Positions 32,205 through 40,899 are shown, counted from the stretch's first letter. The stretch is 64,000 nucleotides of DNA from Thermoanaerobaculia bacterium (GCA_017883205.1 JADGNZ010000026.1:1-64000); one strand, 5' to 3'. Notes: a model not told the origin generated them from the sequence alone. Numbers and translations are program-made.

Positions 32205-32864
32205 TTACTCTTTGGTCTCGGTCTCGGGCTTGCCCTTCTTGATGACCTCGGGCTCGCCCACAACCGGCTCGGCCACCGCAGCGACTTCCGCAACGACCTC
32301 GGCGCGCGGCGACGTCACACCGACGATGACGCGCTGGACGTCTTCGGACACCTTCACACCCTCGGGAAGCTGGAGGTCGGAGACGCGAACCTGCTCGTGT
32401 CCGCCGAGGTTGGTGATGTCGACGTCGATCTTGTCGGGGATGGCGCTGGGGAGACACTCGACGTGAAGCTCGCGGATCTGCCAGTCGAGGATGCCGCCCT
32501 CTTTCACGCCGATGGAGTTACCGATGATGTTGACCGGAACGGTAACGCGGACGACTTCGTCCATCACGACGCGCACGAAATCGATGTGCGTCATGCGGCG
32601 CGAGATCGGATCCATCTGCATGTCCTTGATCATGGCGTGGCGCTGCTGATCGGTGCCGGACATTTTGAGGAGGAAGATGGATCGGATGCCGTGATCGCTC
32701 TTCTGAATCAGGTCTGAGACAGCCTTGCGCTCGACGGTGATTGCCACCGGTTCTTTGTGACCACCATAGACAACGGCCGGGATCTTGCCGTCCTGGCGCA
32801 ACTTCTTCGCGTACTCTTTTCCAGAGCGTTCGCGACGGGAAACTTCCAACGTGACCTCAGCCAT
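32205..32864 (-). CDS. rplY: ribosomal protein bL25 (CTC form)
   Basis: A 219-residue long-form bL25/CTC protein: the 5S-binding N-terminal domain (residues 1-95, SGKEYAKKLRQDGKIPAVVYG and HIDFVRV) plus the beta C-terminal domain ending in an acidic, Ala/Glu/Lys-rich tail. It binds 5S rRNA in the large subunit. A strong terminator follows. In many bacteria it follows prs; here a plus-strand exported gene and the 21-bp array separate the two. Confidence 0.94.
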   Translation of the reverse strand: MAEVTLEVSRRERSGKEYAKKLRQDGKIPAVVYGGHKEPVAITVERKAVSDLIQKSDHGIRSIFLLKMSGTDQQRHAMIKDMQMDPISRRMTHIDFVRVVMDEVVRVTVPVNIIGNSIGVKEGGILDWQIRELHVECLPSAIPDKIDVDITNLGGHEQVRVSDLQLPEGVKVSEDVQRVIVGVTSPRAEVVAEVAAVAEPVVGEPEVIKKGKPETETKE

Positions 32865-32938
32865 GATGCAGAAACTCCTTTTTCGGTAGAGACAACGAAA
32901 CGATCTTAAGTCCCTGCGGTATCAGGGTTATTCCTTGG

Positions 32939-32970
32939 GGGGTGGGGAGTGGGGCGTGGGGGGTGGGAGA
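32939..32970. repeat. family F repeat (GGGGTGGGGAGTGG)
   Basis: A G-rich tandem run, GGGGTGGGGAGTGGGGCGTG. Copies are at 8178-8216, 33689-33722 and 47123-47150. Confidence 0.55.
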
Positions 32971-32999
32971 AACGGCCAGGGCGACCTCCTTCTTTGGGT

Positions 33000-33060
33000 T
33001 TCACGCGGGGAGGCGGAGAGCGCGGAGGCTTATCTCCGCGTCCTCCGCGCCTCCGCGTGA
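33000..33060. repeat. family A palindrome
   Basis: TCACGCGGGGAGGCGGAGAG against CTCCGCGCCTCCGCGTGA, separated by a short loop. It is the element directly before the 21-bp array. Confidence 0.8.
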
Positions 33061-33091
33061 CCATCTTCTATCTCTTGCGAGAAACCCTGAC

Positions 33092-33478
33092 TCTCATGCA
33101 TGAGACCCCCTCGTCTCATGCGTGAGACTCCGAGTCTCATGCGTGAAACCCCGAGTCTCATGCGTGAAACTCCGAGTCTCATGCGTGAAACTCCGAGTCT
33201 CATGCGTGAAACTCCGAGTCTCATGCGTGAAGCTCCGAGTCTCATGCGTGAAACTCCGAGTCTCATGCATGAAACCCCCGAGTCTCATGAATGAAACTCC
33301 GAGTCTCATGAATGAAGCTCCGAGTCTCATGCATGAAGCTCCGAGTCTCATGAATGAAACTCCGAGTCTCATGAATGAAACTCCGAGTCTCATGCATGAA
33401 GCTCCGAGTCTCATGAATGAAACTCCGAGTCTCATGAATGAACCTCCGAGTCTCATGAATGACGCTCCGAGTCTCATG
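33092..33478. repeat. 21-bp tandem array 1 (CTCATGMRTGAAACTCC)
   Basis: About 18 copies of a 21-bp unit starting CTCATGMRTGAAACTCC and ending GAGT, with two 22-bp copies. Copies fall in blocks: GCG-type first, then GCA/GAA-type mixed. Internal dyads are TCATGCATGA and ACTCCGAGT. It lies between rplY and the exported gene at 33776, and encodes open seven-residue-repeat frames on both strands that I do not regard as genes. There are no spacers, so it is not a CRISPR. Confidence 0.9.
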
Positions 33479-33775
33479 ACACCAGATCAGCCTGGAGAGA
33501 TGGAAGCATGCGTAACTACATTCAGGCTCAGTAACTTCCAAGCATTGAACAAGGTACAGATGCCGTCGAGACTGCGGAATGGTGGCCGGAGTCGGATGTA
33601 AGCAGAGTTGAGCGTTAGTCACTCAAGTGAGGAGTGCGGGAATCGGAGAGAAGGCGGCAAACCCTCGCATCTTGCCATGCTGGCATCGCTCCCACCCCCC
33701 ACCCCCCACACCCACCCAAGCAACCTCGGCCACACCTCCCGCGTCATAACATCAAACGATCAACGGAGGATCAGC
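33479..33775. other. non-coding region with family F repeat
   Basis: No gene is seen. It holds a small TCACTCAAGTGA palindrome near 33619-33630 and a CCCACCCCCC-type family F run at 33689-33722. The Shine-Dalgarno GGAGGA of the next gene is at its end. Confidence 0.5.
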
Positions 33776-34378
33776 ATGGCCAGACGTCATTTCGCGTTCG
33801 CAGCAGCCGTCGCTTTCATCGCGTTCACCGCATTCGCGCAGCGGCAACCGATGCGTCCCAATCAACGGACGAACCGTCCGGCAGCGCCGGGGCTCGAAAG
33901 TGCCGCAGACAACATCAAAGAGTGGGCGCGGATTCGAACGGCGGACGGGATGCGCGTCTGCCACTTTCAGGCGGTGCTCAACACCTTCATCCAGGTCGAC
34001 AACGCCATGGATCCGATGCAACCGAACGTGTCGGCATCCAAGGCGGCGGATCTACTCGAGGCTGCGGGCAGGATGGTACCGACCGACAACGATCCCATCT
34101 CCTTCCAGCTAAGGTCTCTGATGATCACGGCGAGACAGATCTTCGATCCGCACGTCTCACCCAACATCCCTGCGCAACGCGAGAGGTTTCATCGCGAAGT
34201 GCTCGAGCCGGCTGCGCGGATCGTGACACCCGAGGTCATTGCGTTCGTGGAGAGAGCACAGCAGATCGACGTCGCGCTGCAGGCGGTGGCGCAAGCGCAG
34301 TCGGAGATGTCGGCGCTCGTCGTTCACGCCATCCACGGCGACTGCGGCACCGCCGGGAAGGACTCACATTTCGAATAG
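33776..34378 (+). CDS. exported protein of unknown function
   Basis: A 200-residue exported protein. The signal peptide spans residues 1-21 (FAAAVAFIAFTAFAQ), preceded by GGAGGA. The rest is mainly helical with few landmarks: ADNIKEWARIRTADGMRVCHF, then LEPAARIVTPEVIAFVERAQQ. No family is recognised. The stop overlaps the prs stop region (15 bp, convergent). Confidence 0.65.
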   Translation: MARRHFAFAAAVAFIAFTAFAQRQPMRPNQRTNRPAAPGLESAADNIKEWARIRTADGMRVCHFQAVLNTFIQVDNAMDPMQPNVSASKAADLLEAAGRMVPTDNDPISFQLRSLMITARQIFDPHVSPNIPAQRERFHREVLEPAARIVTPEVIAFVERAQQIDVALQAVAQAQSEMSALVVHAIHGDCGTAGKDSHFE

Positions 34379-35308
34379 CGAGCTGACCGAATCTTCGTCG
34401 TGAATGCGCTTGATGGCCTGCGCCAGAAGATCGCCGATCGACAGCGTCGTAATCTTCGGGCACTCCGCCTGCCGGTCGGCCATCGGCATGCTGTTCGTGG
34501 CGATGACCTGTTTGAGCTGCGAGTTGTTGATGCGCGTGATCGCCGGGCCGGAAAGCACCGCATGCGTGCACGACGCCGAGATCGAGCGCGCCCCTTTTGC
34601 CAGCAGCGCGTCGGACGAGTGGATGAGCGTCCCACCCGTGTCGATGATGTCGTCGACGATGACCACGTTCCGATCCTCGACATCGCCGATGATGTTCATC
34701 ACCTCGGTCTGATTGGCGCCGGTACGCCGCTTGTCGATGATGGCCAGCGTGGCGCCGAGCCGTTTCGCGTATGCACGCGCGCGCTCGACGCCGCCAGCGT
34801 CGGGCGAGACGATCGTCAGATCTTCGAGCCCGAGGTCGCGGAGATGCCGGACGATGACGGGAGCGGCGAAAAGGTGATCGACCGGGATGTTGAAAAAGCC
34901 CTGGATCTGCGAAGCGTGCAGATCGAGCGTCAGCACCCGGTCGGCGCCCGCCGCGGTGATCAGATCAGCGACGAGCTTCGACGTGATCGGCACGCGCGGC
35001 TTGTCTTTGCGGTCCTGACGCGCGTAACCGTAGTACGGCAGCACGGCCGTCACGCGGCTGGCCGAGGAGCGCTTGAATGCATCGAGCATGATCAAGAGCT
35101 CCATCAGATTGTCGTTCACCGGCGGCGACGTCGGCTGGATCACGAAGACGTCGGCACCGCGGACGTTCTCGTCGATCTGCACGTAGTTCTCGCCGTCGGA
35201 GAAGCTGTAGAGCGACACGTGCCCCGGATGAATCCCGAGAATCGCGCAAATTTCCTGCGCGAGCCCTGGATGGGCGCGGCCGGTGAAGATCTTGAGGGGG
35301 CCGTACAA
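34364..35308 (-). CDS. prs: ribose-phosphate pyrophosphokinase
   Basis: A 314-residue PRPP synthetase that makes PRPP from ribose 5-phosphate and ATP for nucleotide, His and Trp synthesis. Key motifs: FSDGENYVQIDENVRGADVF, PYYGYARQDRKDKPR, the ribose/PRPP region DLHASQIQGFF, and VIVDDIIDTGGTL (PRPP loop). The start is TTG at 35308. The length is normal. Confidence 0.96.
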   Translation of the reverse strand: MYGPLKIFTGRAHPGLAQEICAILGIHPGHVSLYSFSDGENYVQIDENVRGADVFVIQPTSPPVNDNLMELLIMLDAFKRSSASRVTAVLPYYGYARQDRKDKPRVPITSKLVADLITAAGADRVLTLDLHASQIQGFFNIPVDHLFAAPVIVRHLRDLGLEDLTIVSPDAGGVERARAYAKRLGATLAIIDKRRTGANQTEVMNIIGDVEDRNVVIVDDIIDTGGTLIHSSDALLAKGARSISASCTHAVLSGPAITRINNSQLKQVIATNSMPMADRQAECPKITTLSIGDLLAQAIKRIHDEDSVSSLFEM

Positions 35309-35333
35309 GCGCCGCGATTATACCGATTCGACG

Positions 35334-35492
35334 GAATTGACAATTGACAATGGACAATGGACAACGATTCGAGGCGTTGATCGGGGCGGAGATGCGACGC
35401 CGACCGGTGACTGACACCTGATCCCTGACCTCCCGATCTCACCTCCGATCGTTCCCCTCGGCATCGTTGTCCATTGTCAATTGTCAATTCCA
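35334..35492. repeat. family G palindrome (GACAATTGACAATGGAC)
   Basis: GAATTGACAATTGACAATGG and its complement CCATTGTCAATTGTCAATTC flank about 80 bp. Each arm is a tandem of ATTGACA / ATGGACA units. Confidence 0.85.
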
Positions 35493-35552
35493 CGTTGACG
35501 ATCCCGACCGCGGAATGCCAAAAACTACGCTACCGTTAGCGGACTCGAAATC

Positions 35553-36956
35553 ATGAGAGGAACTCACGGGTGGGCAGAAGTGTCGCGCGAGCGCAAGCGC
35601 GAGATCATCGATTCCATCGTCGCCAACAAGCCGACGAAGGGCCCTGTCCACGCCGAGCTCGACCTCACCGACCGCTGCAACGTGGCCTGCTACTTCTGCA
35701 ACCAGCAGGACCTGCGGACCAAAGAGCAGATCCCCATCCAGAAGACGACTGAGCTGATCGATGAGATGGCGGAGAACGGACTGCGATCGGTCCGGCTCTC
35801 CGGCGGCGGCGATCCGCTCTTTCACCGCGAGATCAACGACGTCCTCACCCACCTCGCCTCCCGCAACATCGTCGTCGACAACGTGACCACGAACGGCGTC
35901 GCGCTCAACCGCGACATCGCCAGCTTCCTGGTCGCCAACAAAGGGCGCGAGGTGATCTTCTCGCTCAACGCCGTCGATGCCGCCGATTACGCCCGCATGA
36001 TGAAGGTGAAGCCGGCGCTGTTCGACAAGGTGATCGAGAACATCAAGACGCTCGTCGAAGTGCGCGGCGATTCGATCTATCCCTCGATCGTGACGCAGTT
36101 CCTCATCGACCGCGACAACGTCACGCGCATGGTCGAGATGTACGACCTGGCCCGATCCCTCGGCGTCGACCGCATCGCCGTGAACGCGGTGCTCGAGATC
36201 CCGCGCGAGCGCATCGACCGCGAGCTGCTTCTGCGTCCCGAGGATGCCGAGCTCGCCGAGCCGTTCGTGGAAGAGCTGCTGCGCAAGGACGCCGACGCCG
36301 GACTCCTCCAGATCGACTTCGCCGTCTGGGGCTGGAACAAGATGATGAAGCGCGTCCGCGATCGCGCCGGTATCCAGCCCACGAACATGTATCCGGTCGC
36401 GCCGTCGTTCAAAGACCGCAACGACGGCTGCTTCTTCGCCTGGTACACAGCCGCCATCACCGGCAACGGCGACATCCGCCCCTGCTGCCTCCTCCTCAAC
36501 CCCGACGTCCCGCCCCTCGGCAACGTTCACGAGGCGTCGATCACCGAGCATTGGCGCGGCCCGATGTTCGAAAAGATGCGCGACGAGATGCGCGAGATCC
36601 TGCTCCGCGGTGGGAAGGTCGACTACGACCCGAAACGCTTCCAGGTCCTGAAAGAGGTCTGCGTCAAGCCCGGCCTCTGCTGGCTGAAAAACATGTACTT
36701 CAAGTTCGACGAGGAGTTCTACGCCGAGCTCGATGCCAAGCTGGAGGTCGTGCGTAAAAAGGAAGTGCGCTGGATCGGCACACCGAAACAGGTCAAACGC
36801 CGCGCCGACGTCTTCCTCTACGATCATCCAAAGGTTCGGGAACTGATCGGCGGCCAGCGCTGGCGCCGAACGTACGACTGGCTCCGCGACTCCTCCCGCC
36901 CGCTGCGCGTGGCCCTGAAACGCCGCCTGCACATCAACCTCACCGACGCCGCTTGA
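35553..36956 (+). CDS. radical SAM/SPASM protein
   Basis: A 467-residue radical SAM enzyme. CNVACYFC (Cys about 42-49) binds the SAM cluster, RLSGGGDPL is the GGE-type motif, and SPASM-type cysteines follow: CFFAW, IRPCCLL and KPGLC. The C-terminal ~90 residues are basic (RRADVFLYDH, LRVALKRRLHI). The substrate could be a peptide, sugar or quinone; the neighbours (a second radical SAM and a glycosyltransferase) suggest a surface polysaccharide or modified-peptide pathway. Confidence 0.85.
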   Translation: MRGTHGWAEVSRERKREIIDSIVANKPTKGPVHAELDLTDRCNVACYFCNQQDLRTKEQIPIQKTTELIDEMAENGLRSVRLSGGGDPLFHREINDVLTHLASRNIVVDNVTTNGVALNRDIASFLVANKGREVIFSLNAVDAADYARMMKVKPALFDKVIENIKTLVEVRGDSIYPSIVTQFLIDRDNVTRMVEMYDLARSLGVDRIAVNAVLEIPRERIDRELLLRPEDAELAEPFVEELLRKDADAGLLQIDFAVWGWNKMMKRVRDRAGIQPTNMYPVAPSFKDRNDGCFFAWYTAAITGNGDIRPCCLLLNPDVPPLGNVHEASITEHWRGPMFEKMRDEMREILLRGGKVDYDPKRFQVLKEVCVKPGLCWLKNMYFKFDEEFYAELDAKLEVVRKKEVRWIGTPKQVKRRADVFLYDHPKVRELIGGQRWRRTYDWLRDSSRPLRVALKRRLHINLTDAA

Positions 36957-36967
36957 ACGATCGTGCC

Positions 36968-37049
36968 TGAACGTAGGTCGGACTCTCCAGTCCGACTCCG
37001 TATGGTCCGGAAACAGAACCGTCGGACTGGAGAGTCCGACCTACGTTCA
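36968..37049. repeat. family D palindrome (GTAGGTCGGACTCTCC)
   Basis: TGAACGTAGGTCGGACTCTC and its near-exact complement flank a 24-bp loop. It lies directly before the tRNA promoter. Confidence 0.85.
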
Positions 37050-37070
37050 ACACCTCCCTGAAATCACACG

Positions 37071-37099
37071 TTGCCGCGCCGCGTTGCGCACCATACAAT
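37071..37099 (+). promoter_or_regulatory. promoter of tRNA-Arg
   Basis: TTGCCG at 37071-37076, 17-bp spacer, TACAAT at 37094-37099, 20 bp before the tRNA. Confidence 0.6.
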
Positions 37100-37119
37100 C
37101 CGCCACGCTTCCACCGTGC

Positions 37120-37196
37120 GCGCCCTTAGCTCAGCTGGATAGAGCGACAGCCTCCGGAGCTGTAGGTCGCAGGTTCGAATCCTGCAGGGCGCACCA
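37120..37196 (+). tRNA. tRNA-Arg(CCG)
   Basis: A complete cloverleaf: acceptor GCGCCCT/AGGGCGC, D-arm with AGCTCAGCTGGATAGAGC, anticodon loop CTCCGGA (anticodon CCG at 37154-37156), T-arm GCAGGTTCGAATCCTGC and encoded CCA. Confidence 0.97.
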
Positions 37197-37280
37197 AATC
37201 CGAAATCCAATCCGGTTCGATGTGAGCCGAGCACAGCACGGCGCTGGACGATTCGCAGCGCCGGCGCGTATCCCGTACGC

Positions 37281-38450
37281 ATGCGGAACCCTCTGCGCAA
37301 CCTCTCGCGGTTCTTCTCCCGCGCAGAAACGGCCGACGCAGACTTCCCTGCATCGCTCGATGTGCCGGGCGCCGAGTACGACGTTCTTGCACAAAAGCTC
37401 GAGTGGAAGCGCCATCCGGAAGAGACGGGACGCTATCTGAATGTCTTCATCGAGCAGAACAACACCTGCAACCTGAAATGCAGGATGTGCGGCTTCAGCG
37501 ACTCACGGGTGGCCGCTGTTCCTCGCTACCACATGCCGGCAACGCTGTTCGAAACCATCGCCAGGCAGATCTTTCCGGCCACCAACTACCTGCACATGTC
37601 GCTGATGACGGAGCCGTTCATGACGGCCGGCTTCCCCGACCGCCTCATGCTCGTCCGCCAGTACGGCGTCCCCTACTCGCGTGTCGTCACGAACGGAACT
37701 CTCCTTACCGAGGCGACGATTGAGAAAATCATCGACTCTCAGATCACATCGCTCACCATTTCGATCGACGGCGGCACGAAGGAGATCTTCGAAGAAATCC
37801 GGACCGGCGCGCGCTTCGAAACGGTGCTGGCGAACATCGAGTTATTCAAGGAGTTGCGAGCCAGACGCGGGACAACGCTCCCGCATCTCCAGATCAATCA
37901 TGTCCTCATGGAACGGAATGTCGGTCACTTCGAGGAGCTCCTGTCGCTTCTTGATTCGATTCGTCCGGAACAGATCGACGTACGCACCATCGAGCCGATG
38001 ACCTATGTGACGGGTCTGGAGAGCAGGGACGAAGCGTTTTACGAGAAGGTGCGCAGGGTGCGTCCTCTCTACGCGGACTACTGCCGCCGGAATCACATCG
38101 AGGACTGCGGTTTCATTCGCGACCAGGCCGGCGTCATCGATCTCATGAATGCATCCGGCCAGCGGATGACCTGCCAGCGTCCGTGGGACACGCTGGCGAT
38201 CCACGCGAATGGCGACGTGCACCCCTGTATGTCGTGGACCAGACCCCCGACCGGCAATCTGGCCCGCCAGTCGTTTGAAGAAATCTGGCACGGAGAGAGC
38301 CTCGAACAACTACGACGAGAGTTCGAGATCGCCCAGCCTGGGATCGATTGTCAGCACTGCACGATCAAGAAAACCGTTTCGGCCGGCATCTACGACGACT
38401 TCTTCTTCAATATGGTCAACAAGAGTGAAGCGTGGGCGCGTCCTGAATGA
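37281..38450 (+). CDS. radical SAM/SPASM protein
   Basis: A 389-residue radical SAM enzyme. NNTCNLKCRMCGF carries the CxxxCxxC motif (about residues 57-64), followed by MSLMTEPFMTAGF and TISIDGGTKEIFE. C-terminal SPASM cysteines are in MTCQRPWD, HPCMSWT, and IDCQHCTIKK. It overlaps the glycosyltransferase gene by 4 bp (ATGA). The substrate is unknown; the tight coupling suggests that both act on the same surface product. The gene begins 84 bp after the tRNA. Confidence 0.85.
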   Translation: MRNPLRNLSRFFSRAETADADFPASLDVPGAEYDVLAQKLEWKRHPEETGRYLNVFIEQNNTCNLKCRMCGFSDSRVAAVPRYHMPATLFETIARQIFPATNYLHMSLMTEPFMTAGFPDRLMLVRQYGVPYSRVVTNGTLLTEATIEKIIDSQITSLTISIDGGTKEIFEEIRTGARFETVLANIELFKELRARRGTTLPHLQINHVLMERNVGHFEELLSLLDSIRPEQIDVRTIEPMTYVTGLESRDEAFYEKVRRVRPLYADYCRRNHIEDCGFIRDQAGVIDLMNASGQRMTCQRPWDTLAIHANGDVHPCMSWTRPPTGNLARQSFEEIWHGESLEQLRREFEIAQPGIDCQHCTIKKTVSAGIYDDFFFNMVNKSEAWARPE

Positions 38451-39589
38451 GCGATGACGCGAACCAGGCGGTCACCGGAGACATGGCGGCGGAGATGGAC
38501 GTCATCATCGTCCACTGCCACGCCGCAGCATCGGTCCGGGAGGCAGTGGCGGCGCTGCAGCTCGACGCGGGCGGAACGAATATTCGCCTGAACATTGTCA
38601 TTGCCGACAATGGCAGTACTCCCGAAGAACGAGTCCTGCTTCAATCGCTGGACATCCACTACCTCGATTCAGGCAGAAACGCGGGATACGCCGGCGCGGT
38701 GAATATCGCCTTCCCTGCAACCAGCTCCGATGTCGTCATCCTGATGAATGAGGACGTTATCGTTCTTCCGGGCTGTCTGCGGGCACTCTACACAGCCCTG
38801 ATGTCCGGTGCTTCCGTAGCCGGCCCGCAGTTCTATTGGGATCGCGATTGCACATTCGCCCTGCCGTGCACCGAAGAACGGACGCGGCACAATGAGCGAT
38901 TGAAGGTTGCCGGGAAACGAAATCTGACCCAACTGAGACGCGCGCGCACCGCGTGGCGGGAGCATGCCCGACGTCACTGGCGCACGACCGGCTCGCTAGC
39001 CACAACCGCGCTCAGTGGCGCGCTTCTGGCCTTTCGGCGAGATACCTGGACCGCAATCGGACCATTCGACGAAGGGTTCCCGCTCTATTTTGAAGAGGAT
39101 GACTGGCTGATTCGCGCCGCCCGCGCAGACCTTCTGTGTCTATACGTACCATCCGCAAGGGCGATTCACCTCCACAATTCGAATCTGGCGCACGAGCCCG
39201 AGCGCGTTCAATGGGAGGCCGAGTCGTTTCGCCGGTTTGGAGATCGCTACTATGGCGAGCGATTCATGCGGCGTTTGTCTCTCGCGGCCAAACGTGAGCG
39301 TGTCGCCATGGATTGGCCCGACCTTGCCACAGACAGAGACGGCGCCATTGGCCTCGACATCTCCGCATACGATGCCCGGCCGCTCTGGATCGAATTGACG
39401 CCAAGCCCACTAGGTTTTCCAGCGGCAACGACGCGCATCTCTGATCCGAGGACCGAGCTCTGGCATTTGCCGCCGCTGAGAGGCCTGGAGTTTCTGGAGA
39501 CGTTTTATCTTCAACTCGTCGATGACGCCGGACGCGAGCTTTGTGGCTGTCGCGTTCAGAGAACCTGGCCTCATCACCGAACGATGTAG
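38447..39589 (+). CDS. family 2 glycosyltransferase (WbbL-like)
   Basis: A 380-residue GT2 protein like rhamnosyltransferases. MDVIIVHCHAAASVREAV is the first strand, VIADNGSTPEERVLL and LDSGRNAGYAGAVNIA are the nucleotide-sugar region, LMNEDVIVLPG is the DxD equivalent (NED), and SGALLAFRRDTWTAIGPFDE then YFEEDDWLIRA the acceptor side. It would add a sugar to a lipid-linked glycan at the membrane. The C-terminal ~100 residues are extra. Its 3' end overlaps the M28 remnant. Confidence 0.88.
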   Translation: MSDDANQAVTGDMAAEMDVIIVHCHAAASVREAVAALQLDAGGTNIRLNIVIADNGSTPEERVLLQSLDIHYLDSGRNAGYAGAVNIAFPATSSDVVILMNEDVIVLPGCLRALYTALMSGASVAGPQFYWDRDCTFALPCTEERTRHNERLKVAGKRNLTQLRRARTAWREHARRHWRTTGSLATTALSGALLAFRRDTWTAIGPFDEGFPLYFEEDDWLIRAARADLLCLYVPSARAIHLHNSNLAHEPERVQWEAESFRRFGDRYYGERFMRRLSLAAKRERVAMDWPDLATDRDGAIGLDISAYDARPLWIELTPSPLGFPAATTRISDPRTELWHLPPLRGLEFLETFYLQLVDDAGRELCGCRVQRTWPHHRTM

Positions 39590-39772
39590 TTGAACACGCC
39601 ATCGACGACGCGAGCCAGCTTCTCGTAGTCAAGCGTGTCGGATGTATCCCGGCTCCTCATTGTGAACGCGGCCAGCTCAATCGGCCTTCGCGCCGCGCGA
39701 ACGCCGAGCAGTCTCGCCAACTCCGGGAGACCCGCTGTTCCGCTGGCGTTGTCGCCGGCACCCGCCGCACCG
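39574..39772 (-). pseudogene. remnant of a second M28 peptidase gene
   Basis: On the minus strand the pieces GDNASGTAGLPELARLLGVR and DTSDTLDYEKLARVVDGVF match the middle and the C-terminus of the intact M28 peptidase at 40900-41883, but everything between them is deleted. It is diverged in sequence, so it comes from a paralogue or a related gene, not a recent copy. The remnant runs into the 3' end of the glycosyltransferase gene on one side and into the fragment at 39774 on the other. Confidence 0.75.
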
Positions 39773-39773
39773 G

Positions 39774-39886
39774 GCCGCCCCTACACGCTCGTGCTCGCCA
39801 AGCGTGAAGCGCTGTTCGAGCGCGAGGCGGCGCGACAGAAACAGCGGCTGAAGGACCTTGAATGGCTGAAGCGGGCGCTATCCTAG
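39774..39886 (+). pseudogene. 3' fragment of a gene that precedes Uma2
   Basis: The frame ends as YTLVLAKREALFEREAARQK and LKDLEWLKRALS, a helical C-terminus with no start of its own: its 5' side joins the M28 remnant. Its stop overlaps the region just before the Uma2 start. I infer that a recombination event cut off the front of a small gene that normally precedes Uma2. Confidence 0.5.
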
Positions 39887-39891
39887 GCCTG

Positions 39892-40462
39892 ATGATAGCC
39901 CCTCCGCCGCAGTCCCATCACGATTACACGTTCGGGGACTACCTCGTGATCGAGCGCGACAGTGAGGTCAAGCACGAATTCGATGCGGGCGAGATCCTGG
40001 CGAGGTCCGGCGAAACGGCGCGGCACAGCGCACTCGCAGCGAAGATCGTCGTCGCACTCGGAACGACACGCCCTCCCGGCTGCACCGTGTTTCAATCCGA
40101 TATGCGCGTGCGCGTCGTTGCTACCGGCCGCGCAACGTATCCCGACGTCTCGATGGTCTGTGGACCAATCGAATACGACCCTGAGGACCCCGCGCGCACC
40201 ACGATCACGAATCCGGTGCTTCTCGTCGAAGTCCTCTCGGTCACGACCGAGAAAGGCGATCGCGGCAACAAGTGGATGCACTACCAGCGCATCTCGTCGC
40301 TTCAGGAGTACGTCCTGGTGAGCCAGGAGGCCCGTGTCGAGATCTTCCGCCGCACGCCCTCGGGCAACGTGGGAGTACTTCGAAGTCCGAGAAGGGACCG
40401 TTCGACTGTCCTCCGGGCCCACACTCGATCTCGCAGTGCTGTACGCCGATCTTCCGCTTTGA
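39892..40462 (+). pseudogene. Uma2-family protein, frameshifted
   Basis: An Uma2 (DUF820, PD-(D/E)XK-like) protein. In the first frame it reads YTFGDYLVIERDSEVKHEF, ATYPDVSMVCGP, NPVLLVEVLSVTTEKGDRGN and YQRISSLQEYVLVSQ. Near 40368 the frame breaks, and in the next frame the expected family ending continues as WEYFEVREGTVRLSSG and LDLAVLYADLPL to a stop at 40460-40462. A single-base change restores a complete protein, so this is a recent mutation or a sequencing error. The function of Uma2 is unknown. Confidence 0.75.
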
Positions 40463-40465
40463 ATC

Positions 40466-40515
40466 GCTGCCCGACGCCGCTTTGATCGCAGGTTCGAATC
40501 CTGCGGGCGGCACCA
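40466..40515 (+). other. partial tRNA copy
   Basis: It contains a T-arm (GCAGGTTCGAATCCTGC) plus acceptor strand GGGCGGC and CCA. GCTGCCC upstream could pair with the acceptor strand, with D- and anticodon arms missing. It shares 19 bp with the 3' end of the tRNA-Arg gene. This could be an attachment-site scar or a decayed tRNA. Confidence 0.55.
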
Positions 40516-40545
40516 AGCTTCAGCGCGCTGTAAGCTAGTAGTGAA

Positions 40546-40899
40546 ATGAGCAGAATCGCTCTCGGGCTGAAAATTGATGCTGGAGCACGCGCCGCGCTCG
40601 AGAACCTGAGTAAGGTCGACGGCCGCCCAGTCAATCAGTTGGTAGATGAGGCCATCAAGAGCTACCTCAGTCGTCGGGTTCCAAAAGGATCCAGTTTGGA
40701 AGCTAACCTTGCGGCACTTCGAGAGTATCGAAAGCTGGATCCAGGGTTCGAGCGTGCACTAGACGCGCTCGTGGAAGCCGAAGCAACCCTTGAAGACCCG
40801 CTTGAAGGTGAGCCGATTATCGGGGACTTCATCGACGGGCGGTTCGAGCCAGCAGGACCCGTTCAAAGCAAGATCCGAGAGCTTCTCGATGCTGACTGA
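40546..40899 (+). CDS. ribbon-helix-helix-type antitoxin-like protein
   Basis: A 117-residue protein whose N-terminus (IALGLKIDAGARAALENLS, then GRPVNQLVDEAIKSYLSRR) is a ribbon-helix-helix DNA-binding fold. The C-terminal half is acidic and could bind a toxin, but no toxin gene follows: the next gene is on the other strand. It is probably an orphan antitoxin of the region's decayed modules. Confidence 0.65.
   Translation: MSRIALGLKIDAGARAALENLSKVDGRPVNQLVDEAIKSYLSRRVPKGSSLEANLAALREYRKLDPGFERALDALVEAEATLEDPLEGEPIIGDFIDGRFEPAGPVQSKIRELLDAD

Noticed and set aside
33094-33622. Open frames with heptad repeats such as MRLGVSR or ETPSLMR on both strands
   Set aside because: They arise because the tandem unit is 21 bp, a multiple of three, which keeps several frames open on both strands. 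There is no consistent start, no codon preference, and no neighbour that would use them.
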